A stretch of 41,708 nucleotides of DNA, taken from NCBI GenBank assembly GCA_004554455.1, contig SFMG01000028.1:1-41708 (forward strand), read 5' to 3'. Origin of the DNA: Bacteroidales bacterium. Lineage in GTDB: Bacteria > Bacteroidota > Bacteroidia > Bacteroidales > UBA932. The notes below the pieces were generated by a model, which was given only the letters and a program-made list of their open reading frames with translations, searched no databases and was not told the origin of the DNA. The translations under genes were made by a program, and so were the position numbers. Of this stretch, positions 16,310 through 23,896 are shown piece by piece (within the stretch, counting starts at the first letter, position 1; every line of letters begins with the position of its first letter).

Positions 16310-17214
16310 AAGAAAAGACACGACTGCTCTTCCTGGGTACCGGCACCTCCCAGGGAGTACCTATGATAGGCTGCCGCTGCCCCGTCTGCACTTCAGCCGA
16401 CCCGCGCGACAAGCGGCTGCGGGCCTCGGCGCTGGTACACTGCGACGGACTGGACATACTCGTGGACGCAGGCCCGGACTTCCGCTACCAGATGCTGCGC
16501 GCCGACGTACGCCATCTGGATGCCATACTGCTCACCCACAATCACAAGGACCACACCGGAGGCCTGGATGACGTGCGCTCCTTCAACCTGCTGGAGCAGA
16601 AGCCTGTGAACATCTACTGCCAGGGCTATGTCCTCGAGTCGCTCAAGAGGGAATATGCCTACGCATTCACGAAGGTGCTCTATCCCGGCGCGCCGGAAAT
16701 CAAGGTGAACGTCATCGGGGGCGGAGTCGGAGATGAGGACGGGGCCATGCCTTTCGAACTGCACAGCAATGCTCTGGAAGACACCCTGATCTGGGAGTCC
16801 GCGAAGGGCTACCATCACGAGAAAGCCTGTCCGAGCCCCGAAGAGCTCGCACTCAAGACCACGGTGGTGCCTATCCAGGGCTGGCATCATGCGGAAAAGA
16901 AGCTGCCGGTGCTGGGTTACCGCTTCGGGAAAATCGCTTATATGACCGACCTGAAGCTCATTGAGGACAAGGAGATAGAAAAGCTGCAGGGGCTGGACTG
17001 CGTGACCGTCAACTGTGTGAAGCGCAGCAGCCACCACTCCCACTTCTCCCTGCAGGAGGCCGTGGATTTCTTCCGTAAGGTCGGGGCAAAGCGCTCTTAC
17101 CTGACACACATCTCGCACCTGCTCCCGGCTCACGAAGAGCTGGAAGCGGAGCTGCAGTCCATAGACAAGTCATTCCACGTCGCCTACGACGGGCTGGAGA
17201 TTTCAGAGGATTGA
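16306..17214 (+). CDS. MBL-fold metallo-hydrolase, PhnP-like
   Basis: A 302-residue metallo-beta-lactamase-fold hydrolase. I choose the ATG at 16306, overlapping the folB stop as ATGA, over a frame-open start at 16219 inside folB, because homologues begin at KTRLLFLGTGTSQGVP. The dinuclear metal motif is THNHKDHTGG (77-86). An extra zinc knuckle GCRCPVC (22-28) is of the type seen in PhnP, the phosphoribosyl 1,2-cyclic phosphate diesterase, and a His pair HHSHFSL lies near the C-terminus. Bacteroidetes carry this protein without other phn genes, so the natural substrate is probably another cyclic or linear phosphodiester. Its 3' end overlaps the convergent fabD by 12 bases. Confidence 0.88.
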   Translation: MKEKTRLLFLGTGTSQGVPMIGCRCPVCTSADPRDKRLRASALVHCDGLDILVDAGPDFRYQMLRADVRHLDAILLTHNHKDHTGGLDDVRSFNLLEQKPVNIYCQGYVLESLKREYAYAFTKVLYPGAPEIKVNVIGGGVGDEDGAMPFELHSNALEDTLIWESAKGYHHEKACPSPEELALKTTVVPIQGWHHAEKKLPVLGYRFGKIAYMTDLKLIEDKEIEKLQGLDCVTVNCVKRSSHHSHFSLQEAVDFFRKVGAKRSYLTHISHLLPAHEELEAELQSIDKSFHVAYDGLEISED

Positions 17215-18096
17215 GCTGACGCCCTCTATGCTGATGCCCTCCACGCCCTTTGCAATCTTTGCGATGAGGCCCTGGAGCACATTGCCGGGACCGAACTCCA
17301 CGAAATGATTGGCTCCGTCGGAGAGCATATTCCTCACACTCTGGGTCCAGCGGACAGGAGAAGTGAGCTGCTTGAGGAGGTTCTCCCTGATAAGTTCGGG
17401 ATCCGTAGAAGGTAGTGCCGTAACATTCTGATAAACAGGGCATTTCGCCTTGGAGAACTGTACTGAAGCTATGGCTGAGGCCAGTTCTACGCGGGCCGGC
17501 TCCATAAGCGGGGAATGGAAGGCTCCGCTCACCTGGAGCTCGAGCGCACGCCTTGCGCCTGCGGCCTTCATATTCTCGCAGGCAGCCCTGACGGCAGATC
17601 TCTGGCCGGAAATGACAATCTGGGAGTCATTGTTGTAGTTCGCCGCAATGACGACGCCCTCTGTCTCGGAGCATATACGCTCGACATGGGCGGCATCGAG
17701 TCCGATAATGGCGGCCATAGTCCCGTCCTCCAGTTCACAGGCCTTCTGCATCGCAGCGGCACGCAGACTCACAAGCCTGAGGGCGTCCTCGAAGCCGAGC
17801 GCTCCCGCTGCCGCAAGGGCCGAAAATTCACCGAGCGAATGGCCGGCCACCATATCGGGAGCCGGAACGGCATTGCAGGCAAAAGCCAGATATGAATGAA
17901 GGAATACAGCCGGCTGGGTGACAGCCGTCTGCTTGAGGTCTTCGGCACTGCCGTTGAACATCACCTCAGTGATTTTGAAGCCAAGAATCTCATCTGCCCT
18001 ATCGAGGAGGCGCCTTGCCTCTGGGCTGTTCTCATAAAGGTCCCTGGCCATACCCGGGAACTGAGCCCCCTGGCCTGGGAAAACGTATGCTCTCAT
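17203..18096 (-). CDS. fabD: Malonyl-CoA:ACP transacylase
   Basis: A 297-residue acyltransferase that moves malonyl from CoA to acyl carrier protein, starting each elongation round of fatty-acid synthesis. Key parts are FPGQGAQ (residues 6-12), the nucleophile elbow GHSLGE (85-90, Ser87), the Arg in SLRAAAMQKA, the catalytic His in GAFHSPLM, and the closing FVEFGPGNVLQGL. The open frame reaches to 18186, but family members start at MRAYVFPGQG, so I place the start at 18096. It lies 26 bases downstream of a small conserved protein gene, with tRNA-Arg(CCG) further up on the same strand. Confidence 0.96.
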   Translation of the reverse strand: MRAYVFPGQGAQFPGMARDLYENSPEARRLLDRADEILGFKITEVMFNGSAEDLKQTAVTQPAVFLHSYLAFACNAVPAPDMVAGHSLGEFSALAAAGALGFEDALRLVSLRAAAMQKACELEDGTMAAIIGLDAAHVERICSETEGVVIAANYNNDSQIVISGQRSAVRAACENMKAAGARRALELQVSGAFHSPLMEPARVELASAIASVQFSKAKCPVYQNVTALPSTDPELIRENLLKQLTSPVRWTQSVRNMLSDGANHFVEFGPGNVLQGLIAKIAKGVEGISIEGVSSIL

Positions 18097-18122
18097 TGAA
18101 AAATAGCTTTTGTGACAGGTTC

Positions 18123-18341
18123 TCAGTCGGTGAGCGGATTGCCTTCGAACCACTCTTTGAGAAGATAGCCGTGGGCATCGCTGCAATGCTCGTAAATTGA
18201 CCTCTGACGCTCATCAGAAAGGGAATTCCATATAGCCGTGCACTCCGGATAACTTACCGGACGCTTTGCGATCTTTGTGGCCACCCTCTCTTTTTCGCTG
18301 ACTTTGAGGCCTGCCCACCATTTGGAGATGTCTGCTGTCAT
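18123..18341 (-). CDS. Small conserved hypothetical protein (72 residues)
   Basis: A 72-residue protein beginning MTADISKWWAGLKVSEKERV and ending EWFEGNPLTD. It is charged, lacks a signal peptide or membrane segment, and looks all-helical. The frame stays open upstream through the tRNA gene to 18662, but that extension reads tRNA sequence, so the ATG at 18341 is preferred. I do not recognise a named domain. A protein of this type sitting between a tRNA and fabD is something I associate with Bacteroidales genomes, but only loosely. It is probably transcribed with fabD from the promoter ahead of tRNA-Arg(CCG). Confidence 0.7.
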   Translation of the reverse strand: MTADISKWWAGLKVSEKERVATKIAKRPVSYPECTAIWNSLSDERQRSIYEHCSDAHGYLLKEWFEGNPLTD

Positions 18342-18397
18342 GTGTTCAAAAAATATATGCGGTTTACACGTATGGATATGCGCTTCTCCGCGTCTGG

Positions 18398-18469
18398 TAC
18401 CCCCGTGGGGAATCGAACCCCAACCGTCAGAACCGGAATCTGAAATTCTATCCATTAAACTACGGAGGC
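18398..18469 (-). tRNA. tRNA-Arg (anticodon CCG)
   Basis: On the minus strand the acceptor arm GCCTCCG pairs with CGGGGGT (two wobbles), the T stem TGGGG/CCCCA encloses TTCGATT, and the anticodon stem TCAGA/TCTGA encloses TTCCGGT, giving anticodon CCG. The D stem is short and wobble-rich. The discriminator is A and no CCA is encoded. Second arginine tRNA of the window. Confidence 0.92.
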
Positions 18470-18475
18470 GTCCGG

Positions 18476-18509
18476 CAAAGATAAGCAAAAAGGCTTTCAT
18501 ATTCCCAAA
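18476..18509 (-). promoter_or_regulatory. Promoter of tRNA-Arg(CCG)-fabD, minus strand
   Basis: Read on the minus strand: TTTG (18509-18506), a 22-base spacer, then TATCTTTG (18483-18476). It lies just ahead of the tRNA and overlaps the divergent nifJ promoter. Confidence 0.6.
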
Positions 18510-18525
18510 TTTTACCCTAAATTTG
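18495..18525 (+). promoter_or_regulatory. Promoter of nifJ
   Basis: TTTC (18495-18498), a 19-base spacer and TAAATTTG (18518-18525) give a near-consensus Bacteroidetes promoter. The leader before the ATG at 18585 would be about 50 bases. Confidence 0.6.
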
Positions 18526-18584
18526 CAAGTCCGTGTACGCGCACGGGAAAATAGGCGCAATAAATAATTACAAATCATTGATAT

Positions 18585-21500
18585 ATGGCAAACGAAAAGA
18601 AATTTATCACCTGTGACGGCAACTATGCTGCCGCTCACATCGCCTACCTTTTCAGCGAGCATGCCGCCATCTACCCTATCACCCCGTCATCGACTATGGC
18701 GGAGTATGTGGATGAGTGGGCTGCCCAGGGCAAGAAGAACCTCTTCGGCGAGGTTGTAAAGGTAACCGAAATGCAGAGTGAAGGCGGCGCCGCCGGTGCT
18801 GTCCATGGTTCACTCCAGGCAGGTGCCCTCACCACGACTTTCACCGCTTCCCAGGGTCTCCTGCTGATGATTCCTAACATGTACAAGATTGCAGGTGAGC
18901 AGCTGCCGGCAGTGTTCCACGTCTCTGCACGTGCCCTCGCCTCCCACGCCCTCTCCATCTTCGGAGACCACCAGGACGTGATGGCCTGCCGCCAGACCGG
19001 CTTCGCCATGCTGGCTTCCGCTTCCGTGCAGGAGGCTGAGGACCTGGCAGCCGTAGCCCACCTCTCCACAATAAAGGCGAGCATTCCTTTCATCCACTTC
19101 TTCGACGGATTCCGCACCTCACACGAGATCCAGAAGATAGAGCTCATCGACGAGGAAGCCCTCAAGGGCATGATCAGCGAGAAGGCGCTTGCCGCATTCC
19201 GCCGCAGGGCCCTCAATCCTGACGCGCCTGTGACCCGCGGCACCGCCCAGAACGGTGACGTATATTTCCAGGCCCGCGAAGCCTGCAACGCCGCCTACGA
19301 CGCAGTTCCGGACATCGTTGCCCGCTATATGGGCGAGATCAGCGAGCTGACCGGCCGCGAGTACCGTCCTTACGACTACTACGGCGACCCTGAGGCCGAG
19401 AATATCATCATCGCGATGGGTTCCGTGACCGAGACCATAAAGGAGACCATCGACTACCTCGCCGCACAGGGCAGGAAGGTCGGCGCCCTCATCGTACGCC
19501 TCTACCGTCCGTTCTCCGCCAAGTACTTCCTCAAGGTGCTGCCTAAGAGCGTGAAGAAGATCGCCGTCCTCGACCGCACAAAAGAGCCGGGCGCTCTCGG
19601 AGAGCCTCTCTATCAGGACATCAAGACCATATTCCAGGGCGCGGAGAATGCACCTCTCATCGTCGGCGGCCGTTACGGTCTCTCCTCGAAGGACACCACC
19701 CCTGCACAGATAGTCGCTGTTTACGACAACCTCGACTCCGCAGAGCCTAAGAACGGCTTCACCATCGGAATCGTGGATGACCTCAGCTTCAAGTCCCTCC
19801 CTGTAAAGGAGGAAATCTCCATCGTGAAGCCGGGCACTACCGAGTGCAAGTTCTACGGTCTCGGTTCCGACGGTACCGTTGGCGCCAACAAGAACACCAT
19901 CAAGATCATCGGTGACCATACTCCTAAGTATGCCCAGGGCTATTTCGACTACGACTCCAAGAAGTCCGGCGGATACACCTGCTCCCACCTCCGTTTCGGT
20001 GACGTTCCTATCAAGGCTCCGTATCTGGTCAGCACCCCTGACTTCGTAGCCTGCCACGTGCCTTCCTACCTGAGCAAGTACAATGTGCTCGAAGGCATCA
20101 AGCAGAACGGTACCCTCCTGCTCAACAGCCTTTGGGATGAGGAGGAGACCCTCAAGAGAATCCCTGACAACGTAAGGGCCATCATCGCGAAGAAGAACAT
20201 CAGCGTCTATATCATCAACGCAACCAAGATTGCTGCTGAGATCGGCCTCGGCGGAAGGACCAACACCATACTCCAGAGCGCATTCTTCAAGATTACCGGC
20301 GTCATCCCTTACGAGGATGCGGTTGCCTTTATGAAGAAGGCAATCGTGAAGAGCTACGGCAAGAAGGGCGAGAATATCGTGAATATGAACTATGCTGCCG
20401 TGGACCGCGGAGGAGAGTACACCAAGCTCGAGATTCCTGAGGACTGGAAGAATATCAGCGCGAAGTTCGAGAACCCGAACAGGAACCGTATGGCTCCTAC
20501 CTTCGTGAAGAACATAGCTGACGTGGTCAATGCACAGCAGGGCGACAAGCTGCCTGTAAGCGCATTCAAGGACATCGCCGACGGCACCATCCCTGCCGGC
20601 ACCGCCGCATACGAGAAGCGTGGCGTAGCCGTGATGGTTCCTGAGTGGGACGAAACCAAGTGTATCCAGTGCAACAGCTGTTCATACGTCTGCCCTCACG
20701 CAGCCATACGTCCATTCCTTATGACCGAGGAAGAGGCCGCCGCAGCGCCTGCCTCAATCAAGAAGCAGCAGGGCAAAGCCGTTCTCAAGGACTACAAGTT
20801 CACCATCCAGGTGTCACCTGCCGACTGTACCGGTTGCGGCAACTGCGTGGATGTCTGCCTGGCCAAGGATAAAGCCATCAAGATGGTTCCTTACGACACC
20901 CAGGTTGCCGAGCAGGCCAACTTCGACTACCTCAACAGCAAGGTGGGCTACAAGGAGGATATCGTTTCCAAGAGCGCGAACGTGAAGAACTCCCAGTTCG
21001 CACAGCCTCTCTTCGAGTTCTCCGGCGCCTGCGCAGGTTGCGGCGAGACCCCTTACATCAAGGCAATCACCCAGCTCTTCGGTGACCACATGATGGTTGC
21101 CAACGCTACCGGCTGTTCTTCCATCTACGGAGCATCCTTCCCTGCATCTCCATATTGCACCAACGCACAGGGTCACGGTCCTGCATGGGCCAACTCCCTC
21201 TTCGAGGACTTCTGCGAGTTCGGTCTCGGTATGAAGCTCGGTTCCGACCGCGCACGCAACACCGTTGCCGGCCTTATGGAGAAGGGCCTCAGCTGCAGCT
21301 GCTGCTCTGACGAGATGAAGGCTCTCTTCACCCAGTGGCTCGAGAACCGCGAGGATGCAAAGATCACCCGCGAGGTTGCCGACAAGCTCGTTCCTCTCAT
21401 GGAGGCATGCGGCTGCGACATCTGCAAGGAGCTCCTCACCTACCAGCACTTCCTGCCTGCACGCAGCCAGTGGATCATCGGCGGTGACGGCGCAAGCTAC

Positions 21501-22112
21501 GATATCGGTTACGGCGGACTCGACCACGTGCTCGCTTCCGGTGAGAATGTGAACATTCTCGTGCTTGACACCGAGGTTTACTCCAACACCGGCGGACAGT
21601 CATCCAAGGCAACCCCTGCCGGCGCAATCGCCAAGTTCGCGGCTTCCGGCAAGAAGGTTCGCAAGAAAGACCTCGGAATGATGGCTATGAGCTATGGCTA
21701 TGTTTACGTCGCCCAGGTGGCAATGGGTTCCAACCCTGCCCAGTTCCTCAAGGTCATCAAGGAGGCCGAGGCCTACAACGGTCCTTCCCTCATCATTGCT
21801 TACGCACCTTGTATCAACCACGGCCTGAAGGCCGGTATGGGTCTGAGCCAGAGAGAGGAGAAGCTTGCCGTCGAGTGCGGTTACTGGCATCTCTACCACT
21901 TCAACCCTGAGCTCGAGGGCAGCGGACAGAATCCGTTCAGCCTCGACAGCAAGGAGCCGGACTGGAGCAAGTTCCAGGACTTCCTCAAGGGTGAGGTCCG
22001 CTTCGCATCCCTCTACAAGATGTTCCCTGACAGGGCTGCCGAGCTGCTCGAGAAGACCGAGGAATTCGCCAAGCTCCGTCTCGAGACCTACAAGAGACTC
22101 GCTAGCAAATAA
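18585..22112 (+). CDS. nifJ: Pyruvate:ferredoxin (flavodoxin) oxidoreductase
   Basis: A 1175-residue single-chain enzyme that oxidises pyruvate to acetyl-CoA and CO2 and passes electrons to ferredoxin or flavodoxin, central to anaerobic carbon metabolism. All domains are present in order: N-terminal pyrimidine-binding domain (YAAAHIAYLFSEHAAIYPIT), transketolase-C-like domain, gamma domain, a two-cluster ferredoxin domain (CIQCNSCSYVCPH near 692 and CTGCGNCVDVC near 748), and the C-terminal thiamine-diphosphate domain. The latter has CAGCGETPYIK, GGDGASYDIGYGGLDH near 967 and NTGGQSSKATP. Length is normal. Codon use is strongly biased to C-ending and abundant-tRNA codons, as expected for a very highly expressed gene. 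It is a single-gene unit with its own promoter and terminator. Confidence 0.97.
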   Translation: MANEKKFITCDGNYAAAHIAYLFSEHAAIYPITPSSTMAEYVDEWAAQGKKNLFGEVVKVTEMQSEGGAAGAVHGSLQAGALTTTFTASQGLLLMIPNMYKIAGEQLPAVFHVSARALASHALSIFGDHQDVMACRQTGFAMLASASVQEAEDLAAVAHLSTIKASIPFIHFFDGFRTSHEIQKIELIDEEALKGMISEKALAAFRRRALNPDAPVTRGTAQNGDVYFQAREACNAAYDAVPDIVARYMGEISELTGREYRPYDYYGDPEAENIIIAMGSVTETIKETIDYLAAQGRKVGALIVRLYRPFSAKYFLKVLPKSVKKIAVLDRTKEPGALGEPLYQDIKTIFQGAENAPLIVGGRYGLSSKDTTPAQIVAVYDNLDSAEPKNGFTIGIVDDLSFKSLPVKEEISIVKPGTTECKFYGLGSDGTVGANKNTIKIIGDHTPKYAQGYFDYDSKKSGGYTCSHLRFGDVPIKAPYLVSTPDFVACHVPSYLSKYNVLEGIKQNGTLLLNSLWDEEETLKRIPDNVRAIIAKKNISVYIINATKIAAEIGLGGRTNTILQSAFFKITGVIPYEDAVAFMKKAIVKSYGKKGENIVNMNYAAVDRGGEYTKLEIPEDWKNISAKFENPNRNRMAPTFVKNIADVVNAQQGDKLPVSAFKDIADGTIPAGTAAYEKRGVAVMVPEWDETKCIQCNSCSYVCPHAAIRPFLMTEEEAAAAPASIKKQQGKAVLKDYKFTIQVSPADCTGCGNCVDVCLAKDKAIKMVPYDTQVAEQANFDYLNSKVGYKEDIVSKSANVKNSQFAQPLFEFSGACAGCGETPYIKAITQLFGDHMMVANATGCSSIYGASFPASPYCTNAQGHGPAWANSLFEDFCEFGLGMKLGSDRARNTVAGLMEKGLSCSCCSDEMKALFTQWLENREDAKITREVADKLVPLMEACGCDICKELLTYQHFLPARSQWIIGGDGASYDIGYGGLDHVLASGENVNILVLDTEVYSNTGGQSSKATPAGAIAKFAASGKKVRKKDLGMMAMSYGYVYVAQVAMGSNPAQFLKVIKEAEAYNGPSLIIAYAPCINHGLKAGMGLSQREEKLAVECGYWHLYHFNPELEGSGQNPFSLDSKEPDWSKFQDFLKGEVRFASLYKMFPDRAAELLEKTEEFAKLRLETYKRLASK

Positions 22113-22129
22113 GCCTTATACCTTTATAT

Positions 22130-22163
22130 AAAAGGGGTGACCGTGCCGGCCACCCCTTTTTTG
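22130..22163 (+). terminator. Rho-independent terminator of nifJ
   Basis: Arms AAAAGGGGTGACC (22130-22142) and GGCCACCCCTTTT (22148-22160) pair with one mismatch and run into a T-tract. It is 17 bases after the nifJ stop. A nearly identical hairpin lies in inverted orientation at 23207-23231. Confidence 0.85.
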
Positions 22164-22238
22164 TTTTAGTTGGCTCGGGCCGAAGGACGGTTTACGTTGC
22201 GGCGGGGAAAGATGGAACCGGAGGCCGAATGACGTTGC

Positions 22239-22310
22239 GGCGGGGCAGGCTGCCACTCCGGCGGCTTTTTACTTAGGATTATGCCGCCTTCGTGGCAACC
22301 TGTCCCCGCC
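22239..22310 (+). repeat. Long hairpin with conserved loop, copy B
   Basis: A 72-nt inverted repeat. The arms are 27 and 28 nt and pair almost throughout: GGCGGGG/CCCCGCC outside, then CAGG/CCTG, TGCCAC/GTGGCA and GGCGGC/GCCGCC next to the loop. A small TCC/TTC internal loop and one bulged base are the only larger defects. The 17-nt loop TTTTTACTTAGGATTAT is nearly identical in two hairpins of copy C. Confidence 0.8.
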
Positions 22311-22523
22311 TGCGTCCGCCACGGTCATTCTGCAGGCGGGCCGTTCTTATACGCAACTACGATAGTGCTGCAGGCGGAACCAATCTTCTTTGCTGCAACG
22401 ACGATAGTGCTGCAGGCGGGCCGTCTTAGCTGCAGCAGCGATGGTGCTGCAGGCGGAACCATTCTTCTTTGCCGCAACAACGAAAGTGCTACAGGCGGGC
22501 CGCTCTTACACACAACGACGATA

Positions 22524-22928
22524 GCATCGATTCTCAAGTCTAGGCTTGAAATCAAGAATCGATGCACGAAAGATAGTGTAAACCTGGAAAACCTTGCATC
22601 GATTCCCAAGTCTGGGCACGAAATCATGAATCGATGCACGCTGGAGTGCTTAATCGGGGAAAACCTTGCATCGATTCGCAAGTCTGGCCCTGAAATCAAG
22701 AATCGATGCACGCAAGAGGGCTTAAACCGGGAAAAGCTTGCATCGATTCCCAAGTCTAGGCCTGAAATCAAGAATCAATACACGCAAGAGGGCTTAAACC
22801 GGGAAAAGCTTGCATCGATTCTCAAATCTAGGGCTGAAATCAAGAATCAATGCACGAAAGATAGTGTAAACCAGGAAAACCTTGCATCGATTCCCAAGTC
22901 TAGGCCTGAAATCAAGAATCGATGCACG
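22524..22928 (+). repeat. 72-bp tandem repeat array B (6 units)
   Basis: Anchors GAAATCA at 22548, 22620, 22692, 22764, 22836 and 22908 are spaced at exactly 72 bases. Each unit has the TGCATCGATTC/GAATCGATGCA arms (first left arm AGCATCGATTC). Two units carry right-arm substitutions, GAATCAATACA and GAATCAATGCA. Linkers are variants of CGCAAGAGGGCTTAAACCGG. Confidence 0.92.
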
Positions 22929-22968
22929 CAAGATGGCTTAAACGGGGAAAATCGCGCAGGTCATCCCC

Positions 22969-23130
22969 CAGCACGCGTTTATAAGAGGGGTAGCGCCGGA
23001 GGTAAGTCGGAGGTATTTTGCGTGAAGGTTGGTTCGACAGTGGCGGCAAAGCGGGTGCTGATGCGCCCGGAGGCGGCATTTCCCTATGTTTTTGCCGCCG
23101 AGGGTGCGCAGCACCCGCCCAAAAAGCCGC
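22969..23130 (+). repeat. 3' module of repeat element, copy B
   Basis: 162 bp matching 1050-1212 with scattered substitutions, including the doubled GGAGGTA motif, TTGGTTCGACAGTGGCGGCA, the GGCGGCA/TGCCGCC hairpin around TTTCCCTATGTTTT, and GGGTGC-GCA-GCACCC. It is followed by an A-rich GCCCAAAAAGCCGC stretch. Confidence 0.75.
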
Positions 23131-23206
23131 AACCGCCCAAAAAAAGACGCCACGAAACCAACCGAAACCGCCACAAAACCCTCCGGGCCACTCTTCATAT
23201 ACAATG

Positions 23207-23231
23207 AGGGGTGGCCAGACGGTCACCCCTT
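23207..23231. terminator. Terminator-like hairpin after copy B, inverted match of the nifJ terminator
   Basis: Arms AGGGGTGGCC and GGTCACCCCT pair with one wobble around AGAC. Its reverse complement differs from the nifJ terminator core only in the loop. There is no U-run on either strand, so it may not terminate. It sits about 80 bases before the sigma-factor gene. Confidence 0.55.
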
Positions 23232-23297
23232 ACTAATGTTATAGAATCGATGTAAACAGTTTTATTTCCCGAATAACTTTCAAATCACGAAAAATGA

Positions 23298-23305
23298 TAA
23301 CTTTG
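23298..23305 (+). promoter_or_regulatory. Putative -7 box of the sigma-factor gene
   Basis: TAACTTTG matches TAnnTTTG. A TTTC at 23278-23281 is only 16 bases upstream, shorter than usual. Transcription would begin at about 23311-23312, right at the GTG start codon. Confidence 0.5.
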
Positions 23306-23311
23306 TAAGCG

Positions 23312-23851
23312 GTGACGGACTCAGACTACATATTGATTGCTAAACTGAATGCCTCCAGCAAACAGGCATTCGGAGAGATTTATGACAAATACGTGACAAT
23401 GGTATATTCCTTCGCGCTGTCTGTCATTCACGACGAAAGCATAGCGGAAGACATCACCCAACTCGTATTCGTCCGCCTGTGGGAGCACCGCGAATCCATA
23501 TCCTCAGAAAAGAATCTGCCTGCCTGGCTATACGTAACGGCAAGGAATGCCGTCTTCAAGGAACTCAGACGAATGGCCTGCATGGAACAGTATGTAAATT
23601 ATGCCGCGCGCATCCAGAGCATACGGGAGGAATTCGAACTGGAACAGCTGGATGACGCGGTCATACTGAAGGAACTGGCCGGGATTTGCAGCAGTTTCCC
23701 CCAGAGGATGAAGAACATATACGAGCTGAGGATGGTGGAAGGCCTGTCCGTAGCCGAAATTGCAGAAAACCTGGACATATCGCCAAAGACGGTAGAGACC
23801 CAATTGTCAAGGGCCAGGAAAATAATAAGCAGAAAACTGAAAAATATCTGA
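23312..23851 (+). CDS. ECF-type RNA polymerase sigma factor
   Basis: A 179-residue extracytoplasmic-function sigma factor of the type paired with FecR and SusC in Bacteroidetes. Region 2 (about 10-80) includes FGEIYDKYVTMVYSFAL, the ED-ITQLVFVRLWEHR core-binding helix and LPAWLYVTARNAVFKE. Region 4 (about 125-172) has the recognition helix-turn-helix LSVAEIAENLDISPKTVETQ. The start is GTG at 23312, needed to keep all of region 2; the next in-frame ATG would cut into it. It probably drives this locus after a signal relayed from the outer-membrane SusC through the FecR protein encoded next. Confidence 0.93.
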   Translation: MTDSDYILIAKLNASSKQAFGEIYDKYVTMVYSFALSVIHDESIAEDITQLVFVRLWEHRESISSEKNLPAWLYVTARNAVFKELRRMACMEQYVNYAARIQSIREEFELEQLDDAVILKELAGICSSFPQRMKNIYELRMVEGLSVAEIAENLDISPKTVETQLSRARKIISRKLKNI

Positions 23852-23896
23852 TTTTCTTGTAAGGGTTTTTCCTTTTCGTGGATACATTATACGGAT

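Larger units (their letters stand above)
22200..23130 (+). repeat. Composite non-coding repeat element, copy B
   Basis: Second copy of the element, filling most of the nifJ to sigma-factor gap. Order: a 72-nt hairpin (22239-22310), then five GC-rich units marked TGCAGGCGG (last one TACAGGCGG) at 22331, 22369, 22411, 22448 and 22490, with alternating spacing of about 38 and 42 bases. After these come six 72-bp repeats and the 163-bp 3' module. The 5' units alternate GGAACC and GGGCCG after the shared motif. An open frame of 308 codons runs through (22281-23207), but it is a by-product of 72 being divisible by three. Confidence 0.85.

Noticed and set aside
18123..18662. Longer 179-residue version of the small protein before fabD
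   Set aside because: The extra N-terminal part is a translation of tRNA-Arg(CCG), its promoter and the nifJ start region.
22281..23207. A 308-codon open frame through repeat copy B
   Set aside because: It runs through tandem repeats of length divisible by three, non-repeat hairpins and the 3' module with no domain or start signal; the equivalent frame is broken in copy A.
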